Assembly: GCA_937922085.1 (NCBI GenBank)
Contig: CAKZVD010000083.1
Location: 1 to 43,664 of the forward strand
DNA: 43,664 bases
Direction of reading: 5' to 3'
Origin: an uncultured Tenacibaculum sp.
GTDB lineage: Bacteria > Bacteroidota > Bacteroidia > Flavobacteriales > Flavobacteriaceae
In this document: piece by piece, positions 25,651 to 34,482 of the stretch
Position numbering within the stretch: position 1 is the first letter of the stretch
How the letters are laid out: each line of letters starts with the position of its first letter
The notes under the pieces: generated by a model
The model's database searches: none
What the model saw: the letters and a program-made list of their open reading frames with translations, nothing else
Told to the model about the DNA's origin: nothing
Program-made: the position numbers and the translations under genes

Positions 25651-27246
25651 TTATATATACTGATATGCTGGTAAGGTTAAAAACTCAACAAATTCTTCTA
25701 ACAACACTAAATCATCAAATAATTTTATAGCCAACTCAAACCTTCCTTTATTAAAAGCTTCTTCACCAACCATTTCTAAAATTGCATTTATTTCTTCCGT
25801 TTTTAAAGTGGTATAAAGTGTTTTATCAAAAGTTCTTCCATCTTCTAATTGAACCTGTTTATGCAACCATTGCCAAACTTGAGTTCTTGAAATTTCTGCT
25901 GTTGCCGCGTCTTCCATTAAATTATATAATGCTGCCGCTCCGTTACCAGACAACCAACTTTCTATATACAGAATTCCTACATTTATATTTTTTCGAATAC
26001 CACCTTCAGTTACAGTTCCTACAGGCAACTCTACTAATTGAGCTTCTGTAATATGTAAATCTTCACGCTTATTATCAATTTGATTCGCATTTGGCATATT
26101 CTCATTAAAAACATCCATAGCTACTTTAACCAAAGCAGGGTGTGCTACCCAAGTTCCGTCATGACCATTTTTAACCTCTTGTTCCTTATCTTTTAAAACT
26201 TTGTTGTAAGCTAATTCGTTTGCTTTTTCATCGTTTTTTACAGGAATTTGTGCAGCCATACCTCCCATTGCATGTACACCTCTTTTATGACAACGTTGCA
26301 CCACTCTTTGTGAATACGCGCTCATAAAAGGAGAACTCATTGTTACCTGGTCTCTGTTAGGTACTAAAAACCCTTCATGGTTTCTAAACTTTTTAATGTA
26401 TGAGAAAATATAATCCCAACGCCCACAGTTTAGCCCCGCCATATGATCTTTCAATTCATAAATAATTTCATCTAACTGAAAACTTGCAGTTATTGTTTCT
26501 ACCAATACCGTAGCTTTAATGGTATCTTGTGGAATATTTAAATAATTTTGCGCGAATACAAAAACTTCATTCCACCAACGAGCTTCTAAATAATGTTCTA
26601 ATTTTGGTAAATAAAAGTACGTTGCAGTACCTTTTTCTAATAATACTTTTATATTATGAAAGAAATACAATCCGAAATCTACTAAAGAACCCGACATCTC
26701 TTCACCATCTACCAATAAATGTCTCTCATTCAAATGTAAACCTCTTGGGCGCACTAATAAAACAGCTGTTTCTTCATTTAAGTTATATGTTTTATCTTTC
26801 AATTCATTGTAATACGAAATCGTTTTCGTATTTGCGTCTAATAAATTAACCTGACCGTTTAACATATTTTCAAGTGTAGGTGAACTACTATCTTCAAAAT
26901 CTGCCATAAAAGTTTTTGTCCCTGAGTTTAAAGCGTTGATTACCATTTTTCTATCAACAGGACCTGTAATCTCTACTCTTCTATCTAACAAATCTTTAGG
27001 TAAAGGTTTACAAACCCATTCAGAATTTCGAATAGATGCTGTTTCTTTTGAAAAAGACGGATAGTTACCAGCATCGAAATACGCCTGAGTCTTGACCCTT
27101 TCCTTTAGCAATTCTAATCGTTTCGAATTAAATTTTTTGTGTAACTCGACTAAAAAAGTTTTTGCTTCTGGTGTTAAAATTGATTGATAAGAACGTTCTT
27201 CAAACCCCTTACACTGAACTTCATTTAGAATTGCTTTTGTCTCCAT
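25651..27246 (-). CDS. aceB: Malate synthase A
   Basis: Condenses glyoxylate with acetyl-CoA to malate, the second step of the glyoxylate shunt. 531 aa, the usual length for malate synthase A. Visible: FMADFEDSSSPTLENMLNGQVNL (about 113-135), LLVRPRGLHLNERHLLVDGE (about 162-181), ATVLVETITASFQLDEIIYELKDHMAGLNCGRWDYIFSYIK (catalytic region with substrate-binding Arg/Glu), VQRCHKRGVHAMGGMAAQIP and DGTWVAHPALV. The start METKAILNEV is the first in-frame ATG after the promoter at 27274-27304. It is the first gene of the aceB-aceA unit and diverges from the regulator at 27.4 kb. Confidence 0.96.
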   Translation of the reverse strand: METKAILNEVQCKGFEERSYQSILTPEAKTFLVELHKKFNSKRLELLKERVKTQAYFDAGNYPSFSKETASIRNSEWVCKPLPKDLLDRRVEITGPVDRKMVINALNSGTKTFMADFEDSSSPTLENMLNGQVNLLDANTKTISYYNELKDKTYNLNEETAVLLVRPRGLHLNERHLLVDGEEMSGSLVDFGLYFFHNIKVLLEKGTATYFYLPKLEHYLEARWWNEVFVFAQNYLNIPQDTIKATVLVETITASFQLDEIIYELKDHMAGLNCGRWDYIFSYIKKFRNHEGFLVPNRDQVTMSSPFMSAYSQRVVQRCHKRGVHAMGGMAAQIPVKNDEKANELAYNKVLKDKEQEVKNGHDGTWVAHPALVKVAMDVFNENMPNANQIDNKREDLHITEAQLVELPVGTVTEGGIRKNINVGILYIESWLSGNGAAALYNLMEDAATAEISRTQVWQWLHKQVQLEDGRTFDKTLYTTLKTEEINAILEMVGEEAFNKGRFELAIKLFDDLVLLEEFVEFLTLPAYQYI

Positions 27247-27273
27247 TTTTCTCTTTTTAAAAAAACTACACTA

Positions 27274-27304
27274 CAATGATATAAATTATTTTTGAACTCC
27301 ACAA
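27274..27304 (-). promoter_or_regulatory. aceB promoter (TTG-N20-TATCATTG)
   Basis: On the minus strand TTG (27302-27304) is followed by 20 nt and TATCATTG (27274-27281), one mismatch from TAnnTTTG. The -33 end abuts and partly overlaps the palindrome at 27304-27317, so a bound regulator could block or contact RNA polymerase here. Confidence 0.55.
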
Positions 27305-27317
27305 GCGAACGTTCGCT
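27304..27317. promoter_or_regulatory. Operator palindrome AGCGAACGTTCGCT
   Basis: Perfect 14-bp palindrome with high GC for this AT-rich gap, lying at the -33 region of the aceB promoter and between aceB and the divergent RamB/ScfR-type regulator gene. It is the natural candidate for that regulator's binding site. Confidence 0.75.
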
Positions 27318-27345
27318 AAATTGATAAAATTCTTTATTTTTTTAT

Positions 27346-27354
27346 GTTCGCTAA
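27346..27354 (+). promoter_or_regulatory. Second operator half-site GTTCGCTAA
   Basis: Exact repeat of the right-hand arm of the operator (27311-27319 also reads GTTCGCTAA), 35 bp away in the same orientation. It overlaps the first possible ATG (27344) of the regulator gene, which argues that translation starts at the later ATG (27374) and that this is leader/operator DNA. Confidence 0.55.
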
Positions 27355-27373
27355 TATTCATAAATTTGATTTT

Positions 27374-28858
27374 ATGATTATAGAAGACGAGTATATTCGA
27401 TTAATTTTTGGATTAAAACTGAAACAAATACGAACTGATAAAAACCTTTCTTTATTTGGTTTAGCAAAGCTTACAGGCTTATCTAAATCGTATTTAAACG
27501 AAATAGAAAAAGGAAAGAAATATCCGAAAACTGATAAGATTGCCATACTTGCTGAAAGTTTAGAAGTACCATACGATCATTTAGTATCCTTAAAGCTTGA
27601 CAAGAACTTAGCTCCTATTGGTGAAATATTACAGTCTAAGATTTTAAAAGAAATTCCGCTCGATTTATTTGGTATTAAAGAAAACAACTTAATAGACATT
27701 ATTGCCAACGCACCTGCAAAGGTGAATGCCTTTATAAGTACCATTATTAAAATTTCACAGAATTATAATTTAACACGTGAAAGCTTTTTTTTAGCAGCGC
27801 TACGTTCTTACCAAGAAGCTCACAATAATTATTTTGATGATATTGAAGAAAGTGTTGAGAAATTCGCTAAATCATACCAAGTTGATCTTTCTAAAAAAAT
27901 AACTTCAAAAGACTTAGAAGAAATTTTAGTTGAAGAATTTAATTATATTATAGACACAGAAGAGCTTGTTAAACATAAAAATTTGACCGATTTAAGGAAT
28001 GTATATATTCCTAAAAAGAATACACTTCTTTTAAGTAATGAGATTTCTGAAGCTCAAAAAACCTTTATTTATGCAAAGGAACTTGCATATAATTTTTTAA
28101 AAATAGAAAATCGTCTATATACCTTTCCTTGGATAAAGTTTAAAAGCTTCGATCAGGTTTTAAATAATTTTATAGCATCCTATTTTGCAGGTGCCTTAAT
28201 TATTCCTAAAAGAACTTTAACAGCTCAATTAAAAGAATTGTTTTCTCAAACCGATTGGCAACCTTTACGTTTACATAAAATTGTAAAGAGCTATAATTGT
28301 TCTGATGAAACTTTTTACCAACGTTTAACTAATATTTTACCTAAAGTATTTAATATTAAAAACTTATTCTTTTTACGTTTTACTCATAAAGAAGGTTCTA
28401 CATCGTATCGTTTAAGCAAAGAATTACATATTACACAACAGCAAGCTCCGCATGCAAACAGGAATCAAGAGCATTATTGTAGACGCTGGGTATCGTTAAA
28501 AACTATTCACGATTTTCAAAATTCTTCACAAGAAAAATCTTCTTCTGGAATTCAAATTTCTTCTTATGAAAATTCTTCTAATCAATACTTAGTATTATCT
28601 GCTGCTAATAAAGATCCTTTTAAAAAAGATATTTACAGAAGCATTAGTATAGGTATGTTACTTTCTCCACATTTAAAAAGAAAATTAAAATTCTTAAAAG
28701 AAGATACTTTTGAAAATCAATTAGTAGGTGTTACTTGCGAAAGCTGTACGGTTAAAAATTGTACTGAAAGAGTTGCTGAACCTTGGCGTTTACAAAAACA
28801 AGAACGCTATAAAGAAATTGAAGATACAGTGAAAAAAATTATGGATTCTTATTCATAA
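27374..28858 (+). CDS. RamB/ScfR-type XRE regulator of the glyoxylate shunt
   Basis: 494 aa from the ATG at 27374. N-terminal XRE helix-turn-helix (about 10-65: LKLKQIRTDKNLSLFGLAKL, then GLSKSYLNEIEKGKKYP). A central ImmA/IrrE-type domain (about 190-260) has a degenerate zinc-protease motif, KELAY in place of HExxH (about 235-239). A C-terminal short-chain fatty acyl regulator domain ends with three cysteines C-x2-C-x4-C (about Cys455, 458 and 463, TCESCTVKNCTERVAEPW). This is the architecture of RamB of Corynebacterium, which represses aceA/aceB, and of ScfR proteins. Position divergent from aceB, with a palindromic operator in between, supports control of acetate/glyoxylate metabolism. An earlier ATG at 27344 is possible but lies inside an operator half-site. 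Confidence 0.88.
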   Translation: MIIEDEYIRLIFGLKLKQIRTDKNLSLFGLAKLTGLSKSYLNEIEKGKKYPKTDKIAILAESLEVPYDHLVSLKLDKNLAPIGEILQSKILKEIPLDLFGIKENNLIDIIANAPAKVNAFISTIIKISQNYNLTRESFFLAALRSYQEAHNNYFDDIEESVEKFAKSYQVDLSKKITSKDLEEILVEEFNYIIDTEELVKHKNLTDLRNVYIPKKNTLLLSNEISEAQKTFIYAKELAYNFLKIENRLYTFPWIKFKSFDQVLNNFIASYFAGALIIPKRTLTAQLKELFSQTDWQPLRLHKIVKSYNCSDETFYQRLTNILPKVFNIKNLFFLRFTHKEGSTSYRLSKELHITQQQAPHANRNQEHYCRRWVSLKTIHDFQNSSQEKSSSGIQISSYENSSNQYLVLSAANKDPFKKDIYRSISIGMLLSPHLKRKLKFLKEDTFENQLVGVTCESCTVKNCTERVAEPWRLQKQERYKEIEDTVKKIMDSYS

Positions 28859-28891
28859 ACTATAAGAAGATGAAAAAAGAAATGTGCAATT

Positions 28892-29599
28892 ATGACTAAT
28901 GAAATATTATTAATCCCTGAAAAGAATGATACTGAACGTGATTTAGTAGCGAAAACATGGATACACAATAATGGAATTGTTATTAAAGTCAGTAAATTTT
29001 GGGAACCTCCACTACTAGATAGCTCTAAAAGAATAACCATATATGGTAATGATACTTTCTGTCTTGTTTTAGCAAAAATAATTGGGGTTCAATTAATTAC
29101 TATTAAAGATGAGGTTTTAAGTGAATTAAGTTATAAATGGGTAAAAAGAGAGATTAAAATATTAAAGTTAAAAAATATAGACAACTCATTATTTCCTACT
29201 TTTATTAAACCTGTAAAACCAAAAACATTTACTTCTAAAGTTTATAACAACCATACAAATTTCATAAAAGAAACAAAAGGTATTGAACTTAATGAAAAGA
29301 TAATTCAATCTAACATCATTCAAATTAACGATGAAGCAAGAGCTTTCATCTTAAATAATGAAATTTTAGACCTTGCTCTATACAAAGGAGACATCAACTT
29401 ATCGTCTGCAAAAAACTTCTTGATTGATTTTTTATCCAATTGCTTAGTTAATCTTCCTAAATCTTTTGTTGTTGATTTAGGATATAATAATATCGATCAA
29501 TGGTTTATTATAGAATTTAATTCTAGTTGGGGAGCTGGATTAAATCGTTGCAATGCTAATAAAGTTATTTATGGAATAAGAGAAGCCACTACAGTATAA
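28892..29599 (+). CDS. ATP-grasp domain protein, R2K clade-like
   Basis: 235 aa. The core pattern matches the R2K-type ATP-grasp families (PF14243-like, from memory): FPTFIKPVKPKTFTSKVY (about 101-118), DEARAFILNNEILD (about 147-160, conserved Arg150) and the metal-binding end WFIIEFNSSWGAGLNRCNANKV (about 204-225, Glu208, Asn210). R2K proteins are proposed to ligate peptides or amino acids, often within conflict or natural-product contexts; substrate unknown. Starts 33 nt after the RamB/ScfR-type gene on the same strand, so probably co-transcribed, though the functional tie is unclear. Confidence 0.8.
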   Translation: MTNEILLIPEKNDTERDLVAKTWIHNNGIVIKVSKFWEPPLLDSSKRITIYGNDTFCLVLAKIIGVQLITIKDEVLSELSYKWVKREIKILKLKNIDNSLFPTFIKPVKPKTFTSKVYNNHTNFIKETKGIELNEKIIQSNIIQINDEARAFILNNEILDLALYKGDINLSSAKNFLIDFLSNCLVNLPKSFVVDLGYNNIDQWFIIEFNSSWGAGLNRCNANKVIYGIREATTV

Positions 29600-29634
29600 A
29601 AATCACTTTATAATTTCTACCTATATTCCAGTTT

Positions 29635-30354
29635 TTACTCAACTTTAAACACTATTGGTAAAGAATACCTAATCTTTACAGGTTTATTTCTATTTATACC
29701 TGGTTTCATTTTTGGAAGTTTTTTAGCAACTCGAATACCTTCATTTTTCAACCTTGGATGTGGAGCTTTTGTTGAAATAATATTAATTTCTCCTTTTTTA
29801 TCTATTTCAAATACTATATATATTCTATTCTTTCCTTGCAACCCAAGTTCATTAGCTATCTCTGTATTAAAAGTTCTTCCAATATGTTTATTCAATTTTT
29901 TCTGAAAACACTTTTGATAATACTTCACTTCTTTAGTTTCACATCCAGGGTAAATAGGAAATTGATCTATAGAAGGAACCAGTTCTTTAAACTCTTTCAA
30001 CGCAATAGCATACTGTTTATCAAAATCTTGTCCTTTTTCAAGAAACTTCATCATTTCACTTAAATCATTGATTAATATGATCGCTCTTTCTGCTTTTAAA
30101 GGAATTGTTTTTTCTATAACAACATAATCTTCATCAGTTAAAACAACTAAACTCGCTCCTTTTTCAGGATATTTAAGTTTAAAATCCCCTTCACCATTAG
30201 GTATTTTTAATGTTCCTGTTTCTTTTACCGAAATTTTAAATGCTGAATTTTTAGGTGTATCTGTTTTTTCTAAATTTACAAACTTTCCTTTAAGTTCTTT
30301 TGCACTACCACAACTTATAAATAGAAAAACAGCTAATAACTTTATATATTTCAT
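29635..30354 (-). CDS. Lipoprotein with TonB C-terminal-like domain
   Basis: 239 aa. Lipoprotein signal MKYIKLLAVFLFISCGSAKE with lipobox Cys at residue 15. Middle region with beta segments (about 30-110). The C-terminal part (about 150-239) has the Bacteroidota TonB_C pattern: FPIYPGCE ... CFQKKLNKHI ... IYIVFEIDKKGEINII ... APHPRLKNEGIRVAKKLPKMKPGINRNKPVKIRYSLPIVF. Unlike true TonB it has no transmembrane anchor or proline-rich spacer, so it is an outer- or inner-membrane lipoprotein that reuses the domain for contacts or signalling. Convergent with the R2K gene, 35 nt apart. Confidence 0.85.
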   Translation of the reverse strand: MKYIKLLAVFLFISCGSAKELKGKFVNLEKTDTPKNSAFKISVKETGTLKIPNGEGDFKLKYPEKGASLVVLTDEDYVVIEKTIPLKAERAIILINDLSEMMKFLEKGQDFDKQYAIALKEFKELVPSIDQFPIYPGCETKEVKYYQKCFQKKLNKHIGRTFNTEIANELGLQGKNRIYIVFEIDKKGEINIISTKAPHPRLKNEGIRVAKKLPKMKPGINRNKPVKIRYSLPIVFKVE

Positions 30355-30601
30355 ATTCTTATTTTTTACAAAACTAAGGTTTTTAATTCTTTTTTATCTT
30401 TATTTCTAACACTTCAAATTACTTAAAAACAACATTTTTAAACTCATAAAATCAAAAAAAAAGTCATAAACCGTACTCTATTTTTATTTAAAACATCGTA
30501 TACAAAAAAACATTTTCGACACTATTAATTTGGCTACCTTCATTAATAATATTATTGTTTTTATTGCAAATGCTTTAAACAAAATACTTCATCCTAACCA
30601 A

Positions 30602-30853
30602 ATGGAAAAAATTGTTACAAATAATACTACAGTAGTAATTGCTGGAATATATTTATTAATCGCAACTACCTTACTTTTAAACAACAAAACAATACTTATA
30701 AGAACCTTTCTTTTAACTTTATACATGATTTTTATTGTACTTATTCATATACACAAAGGAAAACCTTATGAAATAGCAATTTTAATTGTTATAGCAACAG
30801 TATTAGCTTCATACATTAGAAAATCACAGTCGTTTTCACGAAACAAATACTAA
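30602..30853 (+). CDS. Small membrane protein, 83 aa
   Basis: Predicted helices at about 8-26 (TTVVIAGIYLLIATTLLLN), 31-48 (LIRTFLLTLYMIFIVLIH) and 57-74 (AILIVIATVLASYIRK). No family recognised. I prefer the ATG at 30602 (MEKIVTNN) over a TTG at 30530 in the same frame, although the upstream extension (NNIIVFIANALNKILHPNQ) is also hydrophobic and could belong to the protein. The flanking gaps show no clear promoter. Confidence 0.55.
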   Translation: MEKIVTNNTTVVIAGIYLLIATTLLLNNKTILIRTFLLTLYMIFIVLIHIHKGKPYEIAILIVIATVLASYIRKSQSFSRNKY

Positions 30854-31011
30854 TTAAAAGACAAACTCACCTAATTCCACAATACAATGATAATCAGTCT
30901 TTTTTTTAAATATTTATTAATAAAACACAAATAAAGGAATGCAACTTTTTTGTATCCTTAAAAAACTCATGCTATTTTAGTATTTTAGCAGCTGCAAAAC
31001 AAACACAACTC

Positions 31012-32640
31012 ATGGACATCAACTTCAATAAAAACGAAGATCATAATAAATTATTAGTTTCTGATTTAAGACAACGATTCGCTAAAGTTAAATTAGGCGG
31101 AGGTGAAAAACGAATAGAAAAACATCATGCTAAAGGTAAAATGACTGCTCGTGAACGAATAGATTATTTACTTGATGACAATGCTAATTCTATTGAAATT
31201 GGTGCATTTGCTGGCGAAGGCATGTACAAAGAACATGGTGGATGTCCTTCTGGAGGTGTTGTTATAAAAATAGGATATGTAAAAGGTAAACAATGTATTG
31301 TTGTTGCCAATGATGCTACTGTAAAAGCAGGTGCTTGGTTTCCTATTACTGGTAAAAAGAATTTAAGAGCGCAAGAAATTGCTATAGAAAATAAATTACC
31401 TATTATCTATTTAGTAGATTCTGCAGGAGTTTATTTACCATTACAAGATGAAATTTTCCCTGACAAAGAACACTTTGGAAGAATTTTTAGAAACAATGCT
31501 ATAATGAGTAGTATGGGTATTACCCAAATTGCTGCTGTTATGGGTAGCTGTGTTGCTGGTGGTGCCTATTTACCTATTATGAGCGACGAAGCTTTAATTG
31601 TTGATAAAACAGGAAGTATCTTCTTAGCAGGTAGTTATTTAGTAAAGGCTGCAATTGGAGAATCTATAGATAATGAAACTTTAGGGGGCGCAACTACTCA
31701 TTGTGAAATATCTGGTGTAACCGATTATAAAGCTAAAGATGATAAAGATGCTTTAGATACCATTAAAAATATCGTTGATAAAATTGGTGATTTTGACAAA
31801 GCTGGGTTCAATAGAAAAGAATCTAAAGAACCGAAAGAAAATCAAGATGATATTTTTGGAATTTTACCTAAAGCAAGAAATGAGCAATATGATATGAATG
31901 AAATCATAAAACGTATTGTAGATGATTCTGATTTTGAAGAATATAAAGCAGGGTACGGTCAAACTATTATTACAGGATATGCACGAATAGATGGATGGGC
32001 TGTTGGTATTGTTGCTAATCAAAGAAAATTAGTGAAAACTAAAAAAGGAGAAATGCAATTTGGTGGTGTAATTTATAACGATTCTGCCGATAAAGCGACT
32101 CGCTTTATTGCAAATTGTAATCAGAAAAAAATTCCTTTAGTTTTTTTACAAGATGTAACAGGATTTATGGTAGGAAGTAAATCTGAACACGGAGGTATTA
32201 TTAAAGACGGTGCTAAGATGGTAAATGCAGTAAGTAATTCTGTTGTTCCTAAATTTACTATTATTATTGGTAACTCTTATGGTGCCGGAAATTATGCAAT
32301 GTGTGGTAAAGCATACGATCCTCGTTTAATTGCTGCTTGGCCAAGTGCTGAATTGGCTGTAATGAGTGGTAATTCTGCTGCTAAAGTTTTATTACAAATA
32401 GAAACAGCTTCTTTAAAGAAAAAAGGAGAAGAAATTACCAAAGAAAAAGAGGCTGAACTTTTTGATAAAATTAAATCTCGTTACGACGAACAAATTTCTC
32501 CATACTATGCTGCTTCTAGAATTTGGACAGATGCTGTAATTAATCCATTAGATACAAGAAAATGGGTTTCTATGGGAATTGAAGCCGCTAACCACGCACC
32601 TATCGAAAAACCTTTTAATTTAGGGGTTATACAAGTATAA
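31012..32640 (+). CDS. Acyl-CoA carboxylase beta subunit (carboxyltransferase), methylcrotonyl-CoA-carboxylase-like
   Basis: 542-aa biotin-dependent carboxyltransferase. Both crotonase-like halves are visible: VANDATVKAGAWFPITGKKNLRAQEIA and PIIYLVDSAGVYLPLQDEIFPD with GSCVAGGAYLPIMSDEA in the N-terminal half, and QDVTGFMVGSKSEHGGIIKDGAKMVNAV with GNSYGAGNYAMCG and WPSAELAVMSG in the C-terminal half. The oxyanion-hole glycine pairs (SCVAGGAY, NSYGAGNY) are intact. The 'AGVYLPLQDEIFPDKEHFGRIF' block is typical of 3-methylcrotonyl-/geranyl-CoA carboxylase beta subunits; propionyl-CoA carboxylase is the alternative. The biotin-carrying alpha subunit is not in this window. The histidine kinase gene starts 9 nt downstream. 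Confidence 0.9.
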   Translation: MDINFNKNEDHNKLLVSDLRQRFAKVKLGGGEKRIEKHHAKGKMTARERIDYLLDDNANSIEIGAFAGEGMYKEHGGCPSGGVVIKIGYVKGKQCIVVANDATVKAGAWFPITGKKNLRAQEIAIENKLPIIYLVDSAGVYLPLQDEIFPDKEHFGRIFRNNAIMSSMGITQIAAVMGSCVAGGAYLPIMSDEALIVDKTGSIFLAGSYLVKAAIGESIDNETLGGATTHCEISGVTDYKAKDDKDALDTIKNIVDKIGDFDKAGFNRKESKEPKENQDDIFGILPKARNEQYDMNEIIKRIVDDSDFEEYKAGYGQTIITGYARIDGWAVGIVANQRKLVKTKKGEMQFGGVIYNDSADKATRFIANCNQKKIPLVFLQDVTGFMVGSKSEHGGIIKDGAKMVNAVSNSVVPKFTIIIGNSYGAGNYAMCGKAYDPRLIAAWPSAELAVMSGNSAAKVLLQIETASLKKKGEEITKEKEAELFDKIKSRYDEQISPYYAASRIWTDAVINPLDTRKWVSMGIEAANHAPIEKPFNLGVIQV

Positions 32641-32649
32641 ATAACTTTT

Positions 32650-34482
32650 ATGAAACTACTACAACCTCTATTTTATTTATTTTTATTTCTAAGTATATCT
32701 ATTCAATCTCAAAACAAAGAGATACATCTTATAGAAAACTATATAAAAAAATCTAAAGAGTTGTCTCAAAAAAATGCAGACAGCTCTTTTTTATATATTA
32801 AAAAAGGACTCCATTTAGCTACAAAAATAAATAATGATTCTTTAATTGCTAAAACGTATTTACAATATGGTAGCCTATATTTACTTTCTAATAAGTTTAA
32901 AGAAGCTGACTCAATTTTAAAGTTGAATTTTAATACAACTACAATTATTCCTTTACATCTTAAAGGGCAAACATGGCATAATTTAGCAACTATAGAATAC
33001 AAAAAACAAAACTTTGAAAAAGCTTTAGAACTGTATGTAAAAGCTGCTAAAATTACTAAAGAAGCTGGTAACAAAAAATTATTAGCAAATACATACACAA
33101 ATATTGGAGTTATAAATGCCCGTTTAGAAAATTTTAAAAACGCACAAAAGTATTTAGAAAAAGCAATCGATTTCATTCATGAAGATAATCCTCTGCAACT
33201 TCAAGTTCTCATTAATTTAACTGCTATATACAAACAACAAAAATTATTTAAAAAATTTGAAAGTGGTATTTTAAAAGCTGAAAAATTGGCTAAAAAATAT
33301 AACTCTAAAAGAGCCTTATCTATTATTTATAATAATTTATCAGATTATTACACAAGTGATAATCCCAGTTTTGAAAAAGCTGTTTTTTATGGTAAAAAGG
33401 CTATTTCGTTAAAAAAAGAATTAAGTCATAGCGCATATTTATCATTACCTTATAATAATTTAGGGCATGCTTATTTAAAGAACGAACAATATAAAAAAGC
33501 AATTCCATATTTAGATAGTGCTTTACCAAATGCTAAAGGTTTATTAAAAAGCTATATTTACAACAATTTAAAAAATGCTCATTTAGGTCTTAATAACTAT
33601 AAAAAAGCGATACATTTTACCGAATTAAAAGATAAAATTAAAGACTCTTTAAATAACGCTAAACAAAAAGAAAAAGTAGCTGATATTACCGAAAGGTATG
33701 AATCGGAAAAAAAAGAACAACAAATTAATTTATTAAATACAAAAAATGAGCTTCAAGAAAGTAAAATTCATAATCAAAGAAATTTACTTATTGGCGCTGC
33801 TTTAGCTATCTTTTTACTAGGTAGTTTAGCTTTTTTATGGTTTAAAAATCAAAAAACAAAACAATATTTACAACAAGCTTCATTAAAACACAAATTACTA
33901 CAAACACAATTAAATCCACATTTTTTATTTCATTCATTAAATAATATTCAATCATTTATTTATTTAAATAAAAAAGAAGAATCTTTAAACTATTTAGGAA
34001 ATTACAGCAAATTAATGCGATCTATCTTTGATAATTCTTCTACTAATTTCATTACAATTAATGAAGATGCAGAAGCAATGAATGCATACTTAAAATTACA
34101 ACATGCTAATTTTGAAAATAATGTTGAGTTCTCTTTAGAATTTGCCGAAAGTATTTCCAATTTTTTAATTCCTCCTATGTTTATTCAACCTTATATAGAA
34201 AATGCAATACAACATGGAATAAAAAATATAGAAAACGGAAAAGTTTCTGTGAATTACAACAATAAAAAAGAGGTTATTGAAGTTATTATTTTTGATAATG
34301 GAAAAGGGTTTGAAACAAAGAACAATAATCATTTACTAGAAAAAAAATCTAGTTCTAATGTAATAACTGAACGAATTAAAAACCTCCAAAAAACACATAA
34401 TTATACTGTAAAATATCAAGTTGAATCTGATATTAATGGAACAACTGTGCTTCTTACCTTTCCTAAAAAACAAGATATGTAA
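32650..34482 (+). CDS. TPR-containing LytS-type sensor histidine kinase
   Basis: 610 aa. Signal peptide (MKLLQPLFYLFLFLSISIQSQ), then tetratricopeptide repeats (about 105-330, e.g. HNLATIEYKKQNFEKALELY, NTYTNIGVINARLENFKNAQKYLEKA) predicted in the periplasm. A transmembrane helix lies at 379-398 (LLIGAALAIFLLGSLAFLWF), followed by a His_kinase domain (PF06580 type) with phospho-acceptor His424 in LNPHFLFHSLNNI, N-box IENAIQHGIKN and G-box IIFDNGKGF. LytS/YehU-type kinases pair with LytTR regulators. The stop overlaps the start of the regulator gene by one base (TAATG), so the two are translationally coupled. The periplasmic TPR region presumably senses a protein or peptide (inference). Confidence 0.92.
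   Translation: MKLLQPLFYLFLFLSISIQSQNKEIHLIENYIKKSKELSQKNADSSFLYIKKGLHLATKINNDSLIAKTYLQYGSLYLLSNKFKEADSILKLNFNTTTIIPLHLKGQTWHNLATIEYKKQNFEKALELYVKAAKITKEAGNKKLLANTYTNIGVINARLENFKNAQKYLEKAIDFIHEDNPLQLQVLINLTAIYKQQKLFKKFESGILKAEKLAKKYNSKRALSIIYNNLSDYYTSDNPSFEKAVFYGKKAISLKKELSHSAYLSLPYNNLGHAYLKNEQYKKAIPYLDSALPNAKGLLKSYIYNNLKNAHLGLNNYKKAIHFTELKDKIKDSLNNAKQKEKVADITERYESEKKEQQINLLNTKNELQESKIHNQRNLLIGAALAIFLLGSLAFLWFKNQKTKQYLQQASLKHKLLQTQLNPHFLFHSLNNIQSFIYLNKKEESLNYLGNYSKLMRSIFDNSSTNFITINEDAEAMNAYLKLQHANFENNVEFSLEFAESISNFLIPPMFIQPYIENAIQHGIKNIENGKVSVNYNNKKEVIEVIIFDNGKGFETKNNNHLLEKKSSSNVITERIKNLQKTHNYTVKYQVESDINGTTVLLTFPKKQDM

Noticed and set aside
27344..27373. Earlier ATG as start of the RamB/ScfR-type regulator
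   Set aside because: It lies inside the operator half-site GTTCGCTAA, and the ten extra residues do not look like the family N-terminus; the ATG at 27374 gives the expected opening before the HTH.
30530..30601. TTG start extending the small membrane protein by 24 residues
   Set aside because: TTG is less likely than the in-frame ATG at 30602. The extension is hydrophobic, so this is a preference, not a firm exclusion.
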